Notes under the pieces: generated by a model
Told to the model about the DNA's origin: nothing
The model's input: only the letters and a program-made list of their open reading frames with translations
Databases searched by the model: none
NCBI GenBank assembly: GCA_027306605.1
Contig: DAHUZK010000068.1
Span: 1-36,623, forward strand
Length of the DNA stretch: 36,623 nucleotides
From: Acidimicrobiaceae bacterium
GTDB taxonomy: Bacteria; Actinomycetota; Acidimicrobiia; Acidimicrobiales; RAAP-2
Direction: 5' to 3'
Shown here: piece by piece, positions 15,442-22,555 of the stretch
Numbering within the stretch: the stretch's first letter is position 1
How the letters are laid out: each line of letters opens with the position of its first letter
Made by a program: the position numbers and the translations under genes

Positions 15442-15873
15442 TCAGTCGGGGAATGCGTGGTCGGCCACCCGGGTGAAGCCGTCCATGATCATCTTCTCGA
15501 TGTCGTCGGCGTGCTCCCGGATGGTCGGGTAGACGAAGTAGCCGGCACCGGTGTCGTTGCCCCGCCAGGCCTTGAACTGGTGGAACCGGATGGAACCGAA
15601 CTCGGCGCCCATGGCCATCGGGTAGTCGTCGCCCCCGAGGGTCACCGACGCGGACCTCTGGGTGCCGCTCGCCCGGATGGACGGGGCCACATGGCCTGCC
15701 ACGCCTCCCTGGCCGGAGGCGGCGGACGTGGCCTCGTCCCGCACCAGCCGGGCGATCTCCCGATTGACCGCGCTGAGCTCGCGGGCGAACTCGGGTGAGA
15801 CCGCCTTCAGCTCGGCGACGAAGGCCTTCAGGCCGATCACGCGGGTCGACTGCGCCCGCATGACGACGGTCAC
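15442..15873 (-). CDS. HK97 gp10-like head-tail / tail component
   Basis: 143 aa from the GTG at 15873 (GTGA overlap); an ATG at 15861 is an alternative. The helical N-terminus GLKAFVAELKAVSPEFAREL, then AMGAEFGSIRFHQFKAWRG and YFVYPTIREHADDIEKMI, and the AFP near the end follow the HK97 gp10 family. These proteins normally sit before the tail terminator; here the gene lies after the tail tube gene, which is unusual. It probably acts in the neck or at the tail end. Confidence 0.72.
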   Translation of the reverse strand: MTVVMRAQSTRVIGLKAFVAELKAVSPEFARELSAVNREIARLVRDEATSAASGQGGVAGHVAPSIRASGTQRSASVTLGGDDYPMAMGAEFGSIRFHQFKAWRGNDTGAGYFVYPTIREHADDIEKMIMDGFTRVADHAFPD

Positions 15874-17075
15874 GGGGTCGAGTCGAGCGTGACGTAGGCG
15901 AACGAGACCGGGGAGGCGCTCCCGTTGTTCAACACCTTGAACGGGACCGCCTGGGTGAGGAGCTTCGGCCCGGTCACCGTGGGCGTCTCCCCGTCCTGTC
16001 GGGCGATAGGTGCGCTGTAGGTGAGCGACGGGTAGGTCGTGACCCCGATCAACGTCGGGGCGGTCCACGAGGCCGAGAGAGACGCCATGGCGCCGGCAGC
16101 GGTCAGCGAGGTGTAGCGCTGGTACATCGACAGGTCGGTGAAGTCGAGATCGACCGTGAAGGCGTAGTCCCGCAGGCCGTCCTCGATCGGCTCTTTCATG
16201 AGCGTGGAGGACCGGAGGTACCGGCGCTTCTCGGCCAGCTTGTTGTCGCCGGTGATCGTGACCTTGGTGACGTCGACCTCGAGGCCGCCGATCTGGATCA
16301 TCGCTCCGGCGAAGCTGAAGAGCTCGGCGGCGGGATACGACGCGACCGCCAGGGGGACGGTGACCGATTCGTTCTGGTAGACCCAGGTGATCTTCAGGTC
16401 GCACAGCCCGTCGACCGAGGAGCTGAGCTCCCACTTGCCGATCTTCATCCCCTGCTGGGTGAAGGGCTGGACGACCTGGGACGGGGTGAAGGGCTTGCCG
16501 ACCTGGGTGGTGAACGACAGCCCGGTGAGCGGCCCCACCGTCGCCGTATGGGTGAAGGAGGAGTCGGTCGGGCCGGCGGTCGAGATCGCCCCCAGCATGT
16601 GCTTCAGGAAGATCCCGAAGCCGCGGGACTGGACCTCGGCCGTGGTGTCCCCGGCGCCGCCCTCCAGGTTGACCGCCCACCGGTCCGAACGCTGCACCCG
16701 GGTGGCGGCCCGCAGGCCGGCCGACTCGATGCGCTTCACCGCCAGCTTCAGCGACTCGGAGTTGAAGTCGTAGAAGCGGGAGACGGTCTGGGGCTGGCCG
16801 AAGACCGAGCTGGTATAGGTCCCCTGCACCGTCGAGGCTCCGGGGTTGATGCCGCTCAGCACCGTCACCGTCGACCCGGAGACCGAGGCGATCGACCAGG
16901 TTCCGTTGTAGGCGGCCGGGGTGAAGCCGGTGAGGATCAGGGTGTCCCCGGCCTTGGCCGGCGGGGCGGAGGCGAAGGTCACGGTGAAGCTGGTCGCCGT
17001 CGAGGCGATGCCGGTGACGGCCGGCGCCGTGACGAGCTCCTCGGCGAGTCCGAACTGGGAGAGTATGCCACTCAC
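15870..17075 (-). CDS. Major tail tube protein with an inserted beta module
   Basis: 401 aa, before the chaperones and tape measure, as expected for the tail tube. The core (YDFNSESLKLAVKRIESAGL to SRGFGIFLKHMLGAIS, and TVDLDFTDLSMYQRY) matches actinophage tail tube proteins. Residues 23-86 are a separate beta module (IASTATSFTVTFAS, YNGTWSIAS) that also occurs in the connector protein at 17828-19042. The GTG at 17075 overlaps the upstream stop. Confidence 0.8.
   Translation of the reverse strand: MSGILSQFGLAEELVTAPAVTGIASTATSFTVTFASAPPAKAGDTLILTGFTPAAYNGTWSIASVSGSTVTVLSGINPGASTVQGTYTSSVFGQPQTVSRFYDFNSESLKLAVKRIESAGLRAATRVQRSDRWAVNLEGGAGDTTAEVQSRGFGIFLKHMLGAISTAGPTDSSFTHTATVGPLTGLSFTTQVGKPFTPSQVVQPFTQQGMKIGKWELSSSVDGLCDLKITWVYQNESVTVPLAVASYPAAELFSFAGAMIQIGGLEVDVTKVTITGDNKLAEKRRYLRSSTLMKEPIEDGLRDYAFTVDLDFTDLSMYQRYTSLTAAGAMASLSASWTAPTLIGVTTYPSLTYSAPIARQDGETPTVTGPKLLTQAVPFKVLNNGSASPVSFAYVTLDSTP
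16818..17009 (-). repeat. Shared beta-module coding segment, copy in tail tube gene
   Basis: This encodes IASTATSFTVTFAS ... TLILTGFTPAAYNGTWSIAS, the counterpart of 18266-18460. It stands near the N-terminus of the tail tube protein, so it would project from the tube. Confidence 0.75.
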
Positions 17076-17335
17076 GTGAGGACCTCCGGATCAGGGACGG
17101 GTTCGGGTTCGGCGACCGGGGCCGGCTCGGGCACCGCCGGCGCCTGTTCGGCGGGCGCCTCGGCGGAGACCAGGGCGCGGGCCTCGGCGTCGGCCGGCTG
17201 CCAGTTCGAGGGCTGCTCGAGGAGGACCCTCGCCAGCTCCTCGTCGACCTCGGTATCGGCGTTGCCGTCGAACCAGGTGCCGTCGTGGAGCTCGACGCCG
17301 TCGTCGGCATAATGGCCGATATAGCGAACCTTCAT
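17072..17335 (-). CDS. Small acidic hypothetical protein
   Basis: 87 aa. The first half (MKVRYIGHYADDGVELHDG, then FDGNADTEVDEELARVLLEQP) is a compact domain often found before tail tube genes in actinophages. The second half is Pro/Ala/Glu-rich. GAGGAGG stands 5 nt before the ATG at 17335. Function unknown; it is probably linked to tail assembly. Confidence 0.7.
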   Translation of the reverse strand: MKVRYIGHYADDGVELHDGTWFDGNADTEVDEELARVLLEQPSNWQPADAEARALVSAEAPAEQAPAVPEPAPVAEPEPVPDPEVLT

Positions 17336-17345
17336 GGGTGCCTCC

Positions 17346-17831
17346 TCAGATGCGGGCGGTGATGCGGGTCTCGAAGTCCAGCTGGTAGGCCTTCCCCTCG
17401 GCGTCCACTGGGAAGCCGAGGCCTTTGGCCGGCCGGAACTCCACATTGACCACCTGGGCCTTTGCCGTGCCGAAGGCGAGGTTGAGCGCGGCGGAGAAGC
17501 CCATGCCGGGTTGGACCAGCTCGCGGAGCACCGACTCGACGGTCGAGACCAGCACGAAGCACCGCTCGAGGGCCTCCTGCTGGGTCTGGCCCGGGCTGCG
17601 CACCTGGCAGTACCCGTCGATCGTGTACTCCTCCTCGCGGGAGCGACCACCGAGGGCGGCCCACTTCTCGTCGGAGAAGTGAACGTTCCCGGTCAGGATC
17701 AGATTCTCCCGGTCGGCACGGGCCGTGTCGCCGTAGAGAACCTGGACATCGACCAGGCCCGGCGCGGTCGAGAGGGCCGTGAGCAGGGTGGCCATGACCA
17801 CCGGGACCGTCGAGGAGGAGCTGGTGCTCAC
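17346..17831 (-). CDS. Tail terminator-like protein
   Basis: 161 aa. It comes between the connector and the tail tube, the usual place of the tail terminator. ATLLTALSTAPGLVDVQVLY at the N-terminus, the central EEEYTIDGYCQVRSPGQTQ and the final YQLDFETRITARI resemble neck/terminator proteins. The GTG at 17831 overlaps the upstream stop (GTGA). The family call rests on position and strand pattern. Confidence 0.65.
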   Translation of the reverse strand: MSTSSSSTVPVVMATLLTALSTAPGLVDVQVLYGDTARADRENLILTGNVHFSDEKWAALGGRSREEEYTIDGYCQVRSPGQTQQEALERCFVLVSTVESVLRELVQPGMGFSAALNLAFGTAKAQVVNVEFRPAKGLGFPVDAEGKAYQLDFETRITARI

Positions 17832-19042
17832 CGCCGGCCGCCGTGGTAGACGGAGAACCAGGACGGGTCGGTATTGAGCTGGAACGACGCCGGGATCGGG
17901 TCCTGGTCGTCGTACTCGCGGGTGGAGTACCGGTTGTAGACGGCGTCCACCTCGGGAATCCCGGTGGCGAAGGCGTGGGGGGTGTCGAGCCGGAAGGTCG
18001 TGCCGCCCTCGGTCACGAAGCTGGTGGCCCGGTCGGGCACCGAGGAGAACGGGCGGTTGATGACCGATCGCAGCCGAATCAGCGAGGCGGCGGCAAGCTC
18101 GCCGGGTGGGGCGTCCCATCCGCATTCGTACTCGATGACCACGTTGCGGCGCCCCTCGTCCCACACCCCGCCGTCGTTTCGCTGGATCTTGAAGTCGTCG
18201 TCGATTACCAGGGCCGAGAGCTGGCCGGCGGTGAACACGACGATCTGGCCGTTGGCCCCGATGGCTGTGCCGATGGTCCCGGCCGGTCCCGGGTCGAGGT
18301 TGGTCACCACCGTGGCCTGGTTGCCGGCGGGGAGCGAGGCGACGACCCACGAGCCGTTGTAGGCGTAGGGGTTGAAACCGGACAGGATCAGGTTGGACCC
18401 GGGAGCCAGGGCGACGTCCGAGGCGAAGGTCACGGTGAAACTGGTCGTCGTCGAGGCGATCGAGAGCACCGGGGGCAGGTAGATGTAGGCGCCCCCGGTG
18501 GTGTCGGCGGTGATGATCATGGCCGAGCGGATGGTGCGGATCTTGCTGTCGAGGACGAAGATCTCCGGCTCGGCCGTCCCGTCGCACAGCACCCTTCGGT
18601 ACCGGGGAACGAAGGGGACGTCGCAGATGAACTCGCACTCCTCCTCGACGGCCTGGCGCATGGTCAGCAGCGTGGTGTCGGGGTACTTCGCCGTGTCGGC
18701 CAGCACCGGGTCGCTGGCCCGGGCGTCGGCGATCGAGAAGAAGAATCCTCCCACCACCTCGTGGTCGGACGTCTGGGTCGATCCGTTCCCGGAATCGGTC
18801 CAAGTGGCCGTCCACTGGTCGAGCTTCGCCGTCTGGACGGCGGTCACCGGCACCGTGCACACTCCGGTGAGCGCCCCGTCCGTGGCTGCGGTTCCGGGCG
18901 CCACGATGGTCTGACCCGAGACCGACTGGACGCCCACCGTGACCGCACCGGACGGCACGACCGGGTTCCCGTTGGTGTCCAGGATCGTGACGCTGAGGGT
19001 GCCCGGCTTCCCGACGAGGAGGCGCTGGACGGTCTCGGCCAT
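17828..19042 (-). CDS. Head-tail connector (gp6-like) with inserted beta module
   Basis: 404 aa, long for a connector. The core DTTLLTMRQAVEEECEFICD and, later, NVVIEYECGWDAPPGELAAA with IRLRSVINRPF fits the helical HK97 gp6 type adaptor. Residues 1-95 look like an Ig-like domain (LSVTILDTNGNPVVPSG). Residues 195-259 are a beta module also found in the tail tube protein. The ATG at 19042 overlaps the upstream stop. It joins portal to tail. Confidence 0.7.
   Translation of the reverse strand: MAETVQRLLVGKPGTLSVTILDTNGNPVVPSGAVTVGVQSVSGQTIVAPGTAATDGALTGVCTVPVTAVQTAKLDQWTATWTDSGNGSTQTSDHEVVGGFFFSIADARASDPVLADTAKYPDTTLLTMRQAVEEECEFICDVPFVPRYRRVLCDGTAEPEIFVLDSKIRTIRSAMIITADTTGGAYIYLPPVLSIASTTTSFTVTFASDVALAPGSNLILSGFNPYAYNGSWVVASLPAGNQATVVTNLDPGPAGTIGTAIGANGQIVVFTAGQLSALVIDDDFKIQRNDGGVWDEGRRNVVIEYECGWDAPPGELAAASLIRLRSVINRPFSSVPDRATSFVTEGGTTFRLDTPHAFATGIPEVDAVYNRYSTREYDDQDPIPASFQLNTDPSWFSVYHGGRR
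18266..18460 (-). repeat. Shared beta-module coding segment, copy in connector gene
   Basis: This encodes IASTTTSFTVTFAS ... NLILSGFNPYAYNGSWVVAS. The matching segment lies at 16818-17009 in the tail tube gene. The two also match at DNA level, for example GAGGCGAAGGTCACGGTGAA in both, so one was copied from the other or both came from one source. Confidence 0.75.
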
Positions 19043-19341
19043 CAGGCGATATAGACCGAGCCCTCGACCGCTCCCGACACGAGGTCGAACCACACGCCGT
19101 TGACGACCGAGAGCGGGTGCTTGAGCTCGACCAGGGCCCAGGACCCGACGGTTCCGGCCGCCGTGAGGTCGGCGAGTCCCAGCAGGGTGCCCGCAGCCGC
19201 CGAGGCATTGTCGTAGAACTTGACGATCGAGGCGCTCCCGGTGGCGTGGACGACGAAGCCGCCGAACACGCCGCCGGGGACCGACACTTCGGAGATGGCT
19301 CCCGAGGCCCCCGGGAGGGGCACTGGGGTGAGGATCGCCAT
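19042..19341 (-). CDS. Small virion-associated hypothetical protein
   Basis: 99 aa from ATG 19341, overlapping the upstream stop (TGATG). It looks like a compact beta domain: GGFVVHATGSASIVKFYDN, then VGSWALVELKHPLSVVNGVW. Similar small proteins accompany capsid genes and may decorate the head; this role is not shown by the sequence. Confidence 0.65.
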   Translation of the reverse strand: MAILTPVPLPGASGAISEVSVPGGVFGGFVVHATGSASIVKFYDNASAAAGTLLGLADLTAAGTVGSWALVELKHPLSVVNGVWFDLVSGAVEGSVYIA

Positions 19342-19757
19342 CAACGCCAGCGGATGTGGAGGTCGATGTACCCGGCGGGCAGGGCGAGCCCCGTCCCCGA
19401 CTCGACCGACTCCACGGTCAGGACGTCCCCGGCCAGGAACTGGGTGTTGGCCAGGGTCGGGTCGAGGGTCATCGCCTCGGCCACGAACGCCGACGAGTTG
19501 GTGGCGGCGTACGACCGGGTGGCCGGGAGCGCCGTCCCCGCACCGGGCGTGCCGGTGGCGCCCCCGAGGCGGTTGCGCACGGCGAGCTCGGCGAAGTTCG
19601 TCCCGTTGGCGACGACGGCGGTCGACGGTACCCAGAAGGCGGCGACGACGACGCCATTCGACTGGGCGCGATAGATCGGGACCTCGCCCGCGGCGGCGAA
19701 CGCCGGCACCTCGATGGTCAGGACCAGGTCATTGGGCATATCGATGATTCCGGGCAC
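19341..19757 (-). CDS. Virion-associated hypothetical protein after the capsid
   Basis: 138 aa. The GTG at 19757 follows AAAGGAGG. It is Ala/Val/Thr-rich and beta-predicted (VLTIEVPAFAAAGEVPIYRA; VVAAFWVPSTAVVANGTN). Its place directly behind the capsid gene and a hairpin suggests a head decoration or completion protein; no family motif is certain. Confidence 0.65.
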   Translation of the reverse strand: MPGIIDMPNDLVLTIEVPAFAAAGEVPIYRAQSNGVVVAAFWVPSTAVVANGTNFAELAVRNRLGGATGTPGAGTALPATRSYAATNSSAFVAEAMTLDPTLANTQFLAGDVLTVESVESGTGLALPAGYIDLHIRWR

Positions 19758-19795
19758 GAGCCCTCCTTTACGTCAGCGGTTGGTGCGGAACGACC

Positions 19796-19830
19796 GAGGA
19801 GTCGGGCCACCAGGATTGGCCCGACTCCTC
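19796..19830 (-). terminator. Perfect hairpin behind the capsid gene
   Basis: A 13-bp perfect stem (arm GAGGAGTCGGGCC) with a 9-nt loop lies between the capsid stop and the next start. No T-run follows. It is probably a partial terminator or an RNA-stabilising hairpin that keeps capsid mRNA more abundant than the distal genes. Confidence 0.6.
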
Positions 19831-19845
19831 AGATCACGGGCCGGC

Positions 19846-21390
19846 TCAGCTGTTGCCGCGGTAGAGGCCGCGGTATTCGACCACCGTGCCGCCGTAGATG
19901 TGGCGGATCTTGTAGGTGATCTTGTCCGCCGTGAAGACCGACCCCACCGTGGGGTCGTTCTGCACGAACAGCTCGGGATCGACCTGGCCGTTGTAGAACC
20001 CGAGCTCGATGGTCGGGATCAGGTTCGGATCGGCGACCACGAACCAGGTGGTCAACGACGTGGCGGCGAAGAAGTCCACCACGATGGCCTGCATGCCCTG
20101 GTGCAGGTTGGGCACGTTGCCGGCGGCCCCGCCGTCCGGAGCGGTCGTCGGGATGGCGACGGCCGACTCGGTGATCTCGAAGGCCAGCTGCTCGAGCGAC
20201 GGATTGACCACCAGGAACTTCGGCAGGATGGACAGGATGTCCTTGCTGTCGCCGTAGGCGGTCTGCTGGCGCATCGCCGCCCGCGCCGCCGACAGGTTCC
20301 CGTTGCTCAGCGCGGTGGCCGCGGTGTTGCTGTGGCCGGCGGAGAAGAGCGCCGTGGTGTCGGGGGTGTAGGTCACGTTGTTGAGGAGCATCCCCCACAC
20401 GAACCGGTACAGCGTCTGGGCCGCGGCCAGACCCAGCAGGGTCGGGATCCGCTGGACGGTGCGCAGGTCGTCGTTGGCGATGGTCTCGAGGGTCAGGTCC
20501 TCCGTGCCGCCCAGCTTCGAGATCTGGTAGGTGGCCTCCTCGTTGCCCGGGGTGGTGAGCGGCTGGTAGGGCGCGCCCTGGTTCACGCCGGGAAGCACGC
20601 CGTAGCCGCCGAGGCGGTCGAGGCGCTGCAGCCGGAAGTCGACCACCGGCACGATGGACGAGATGATGGATCGCCAGGTCTGCAGGTTCGGCTGCTGGTA
20701 CATGGCCACCATCCGGCGGGTGATCGAGTCACCGAGGATGAGGTTCCAGGTCCCGGACTGCGCCGACTCCGTCGAGCGGCTGGCTCCCGAGTCGAAGGCG
20801 CCGATGGACTCCCGCATGATGGCCTGGGAAAGCTCGTGGTTCCCCATGCCGCGGTCGTTGAACCCGGTGATGTCCAAGAACGCCTGCTTGAGGCTGCGGT
20901 AGCCCTCCCCGGCTCGGGCCGGGCTGTCGTCGAACATGGCATCGAGCGCGGCCAGCTTCTTCGTCTGTTCTTCGCCGGTGACCTGGACGTGAGGAATGAT
21001 GCCCTCGGAGGACCTGGTCAGGAGCTCCTTCTCGAGCTCCACGCGCATGTCCTTATAGGCGCCCACAGCGCCCGTCAGGTCGGATTCCTTGAACCGGTCG
21101 GGCAGTCGGGCGCTGATCGACTCGACGTACTTGGCGTCGAGGCCGGCCGAGGCGACGGCGTCGCGGATGAGCATCCGACCCAGCGCCGACTCCTTGGCCA
21201 GCACGAGCTCCGGATCGGTGACCGGGGCCGGCGGATCGGTGACCGGGGCCGGGTTTTCGGCGAGGATCCGGCCGATGGCCGCCTCGTCCAGACCGAACTC
21301 CTCGATGGTGGCCCTGTGCTCCTGAAGCAGCTCGGTCCGCTTTTCGGGAGTGGCCGTGCGCAGCGCGGCGAGCAGCTCCTTGAGCGTCAT
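19846..21390 (-). CDS. Major capsid protein (internal-start form)
   Basis: 514 aa starting at ATG 21390, with GAGGAGG 8 nt upstream, the strongest ribosome site in this neighbourhood. It is in frame with the protease part, so most capsid protein is probably made from here and the fusion is the minor product. The N-terminal ~130 residues (MTLKELLAALRTATPEKRTE...) act as a scaffold-like delta domain that the protease would remove. Known cases such as lambda C/Nu3 use the same nested-start device. Confidence 0.82.
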   Translation of the reverse strand: MTLKELLAALRTATPEKRTELLQEHRATIEEFGLDEAAIGRILAENPAPVTDPPAPVTDPELVLAKESALGRMLIRDAVASAGLDAKYVESISARLPDRFKESDLTGAVGAYKDMRVELEKELLTRSSEGIIPHVQVTGEEQTKKLAALDAMFDDSPARAGEGYRSLKQAFLDITGFNDRGMGNHELSQAIMRESIGAFDSGASRSTESAQSGTWNLILGDSITRRMVAMYQQPNLQTWRSIISSIVPVVDFRLQRLDRLGGYGVLPGVNQGAPYQPLTTPGNEEATYQISKLGGTEDLTLETIANDDLRTVQRIPTLLGLAAAQTLYRFVWGMLLNNVTYTPDTTALFSAGHSNTAATALSNGNLSAARAAMRQQTAYGDSKDILSILPKFLVVNPSLEQLAFEITESAVAIPTTAPDGGAAGNVPNLHQGMQAIVVDFFAATSLTTWFVVADPNLIPTIELGFYNGQVDPELFVQNDPTVGSVFTADKITYKIRHIYGGTVVEYRGLYRGNS

Positions 21391-22032
21391 GGTAGGTCCC
21401 TCCTCAGGGTGGGTGCCGGGACCTCCGGCCACCATTCTCGTTGCCTTGCCGCCGGCGGCGGGATCGGCTACGACATCGGCGGAGTTGACCGAGTGGATCT
21501 CGGTCGCCTCCATCAGGCGCTTCCCGTCGACGGTGATGGGCTTGTACAGCGCCATCACGTCGTGACTGATGCCGACGAGCGGCGCCAGTCCTCGGGCCTG
21601 GGCGGCCAGGCTGGCGTCGAGCGCCTCGGCGGCGTGGCCGGCCGAGGGGAGCAGGTGCAGGTCGGCCTGAAGGCCTTCGGCGGTGGCCACCACCCCGTGG
21701 TACGAGCCGACCAGGCCGCCGATGGTGGAGGTTTCGAGCTCCTCGTCGGTGCGATGGTGGTCGTACGCCTTGGCTCCTTCGTACTTCCCGGCCGCCTCGG
21801 TCATCACCTGCTGGGGATAGCGCCTCCCGTTGCGGGAATCGCCGAAGGCGATGATCTGCACCCCGAAGATGCGGCCGCCGGACGCGTCGGTGCCCTTGGC
21901 CTCGATCACCCGGCCGTGGATCCGGTCCGAGACCGGCTTCTTGGGGGCGTTCTCGACGAAGCGCCGGGGCAGGTCGGCTTCCCCGTCGATCATCTCGCTG
22001 GGCGTCCTTTCGAGGCGTTCGAAACGGTTCAT
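19846..22032 (-). CDS. Prohead protease - scaffold - major capsid fusion (full form)
   Basis: 728 aa in one frame from ATG 22032 (ATGA overlap). Residues 25-200 look like a prohead serine protease: NGRRYPQQVM, KAYDHHRTDEEL (His92/93), LVGISHDV (Ser156) and EIHSVNSADVVADPAAGG. Residues 215-350 are helical and acidic, as in scaffold segments. The rest is a capsid domain of the Mu gpT-like kind (TALFSAGHSNTAATALSNGN, KFLVVNPSLEQLAFEI). An internal ATG at residue 215 has its own strong ribosome site. Confidence 0.8.
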   Translation of the reverse strand: MNRFERLERTPSEMIDGEADLPRRFVENAPKKPVSDRIHGRVIEAKGTDASGGRIFGVQIIAFGDSRNGRRYPQQVMTEAAGKYEGAKAYDHHRTDEELETSTIGGLVGSYHGVVATAEGLQADLHLLPSAGHAAEALDASLAAQARGLAPLVGISHDVMALYKPITVDGKRLMEATEIHSVNSADVVADPAAGGKATRMVAGGPGTHPEEGPTMTLKELLAALRTATPEKRTELLQEHRATIEEFGLDEAAIGRILAENPAPVTDPPAPVTDPELVLAKESALGRMLIRDAVASAGLDAKYVESISARLPDRFKESDLTGAVGAYKDMRVELEKELLTRSSEGIIPHVQVTGEEQTKKLAALDAMFDDSPARAGEGYRSLKQAFLDITGFNDRGMGNHELSQAIMRESIGAFDSGASRSTESAQSGTWNLILGDSITRRMVAMYQQPNLQTWRSIISSIVPVVDFRLQRLDRLGGYGVLPGVNQGAPYQPLTTPGNEEATYQISKLGGTEDLTLETIANDDLRTVQRIPTLLGLAAAQTLYRFVWGMLLNNVTYTPDTTALFSAGHSNTAATALSNGNLSAARAAMRQQTAYGDSKDILSILPKFLVVNPSLEQLAFEITESAVAIPTTAPDGGAAGNVPNLHQGMQAIVVDFFAATSLTTWFVVADPNLIPTIELGFYNGQVDPELFVQNDPTVGSVFTADKITYKIRHIYGGTVVEYRGLYRGNS

Positions 22033-22388
22033 CCGGCCGCCTTGGTCGGCTTCCCCCGCACCGGCACGGGCGCCTCGGCCGGCGTCTCGGGCGCGGTAAT
22101 CGCCGCGGGTTCGGGGGGATCGACGGGCCCCGGCGTTGATTCGGCCGGAATCGCTTCCTGGGGCGCCGGCGTATATACGGGGAAGGTGCCCTGGTAGTCG
22201 ATGTGGGGCGCCTCCCGGTACATCAGGCCGGTCTTGCCGTCGCCGTCCGGCCGGTCGGCGGGGACGTCGACATAGGACGATCCGTCGGGCATCGTGATCA
22301 CGGTGCCCTCGGGGGCTTCGACGATCTCTTCGATCTCGCCTGCGGGGCAGCCGAGCAGCGAGGCTGCTTCGTCCGTGGTGAGCGTCAT
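22029..22388 (-). CDS. Small acidic hypothetical protein
   Basis: 119 aa. Residues 1-70 are compact (TTDEAASLLGCPAGEIEEIV, then VITMPDGSSYVDVP) and the remainder is Pro/Ala/Glu-rich. It overlaps both the preceding and the following gene by ATGA. It lies between portal and capsid, where internal head proteins are common. No family is recognised. Confidence 0.65.
   Translation of the reverse strand: MTLTTDEAASLLGCPAGEIEEIVEAPEGTVITMPDGSSYVDVPADRPDGDGKTGLMYREAPHIDYQGTFPVYTPAPQEAIPAESTPGPVDPPEPAAITAPETPAEAPVPVRGKPTKAAG
22138..22152. repeat. Dispersed palindrome GATTC-N5-GAATC, copy D (coding)
   Basis: GATTCGGCCGGAATC is the exact reverse complement of copy C at 35237-35251. It lies inside a coding region (Ile-Pro-Ala-Glu-Ser), so it may be chance. 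Confidence 0.35.
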
Positions 22389-22555
22389 TTCTTCCTCCGG
22401 TGGTGGACGGCGTGGTGGGAGGCGTGGTGCGCCTTGTGGTGGGCCCGGTGCACCGCGTGGCGGTGGGCCTTGTGGTGGGTCGGGTGGCGGGGACGCTTCG
22501 TCTTGTGGCGGGCCGCATGGTGGGCCGCCGGCCGCTTCCGGCGGGAGGCGGTCAC
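22385..22555 (-). CDS. 56-aa His/Lys/Arg-rich peptide
   Basis: The GTG at 22555 overlaps the portal stop (GTGA) and the stop overlaps the next ATG, so the gene is coupled on both sides. Of 56 residues, 17 are His and 17 are Lys or Arg, in patterns such as HHKAHRHAVHRAHHKAHH. It could bind DNA or metal ions inside the head. The longer open frame in this region is portal-gene shadow. Confidence 0.65.
   Translation of the reverse strand: MTASRRKRPAAHHAARHKTKRPRHPTHHKAHRHAVHRAHHKAHHASHHAVHHRRKK

Noticed and set aside
19714..22197. 827-codon + strand ORF
   Set aside because: Antisense shadow of the protease-capsid gene, with no start context or domain.
22029..22518. N-terminal extension of the protease-capsid frame to 22518
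   Set aside because: The part upstream of ATG 22032 is Arg/Pro-rich shadow of the two preceding genes; the ATG with ATGA overlap is the better start.
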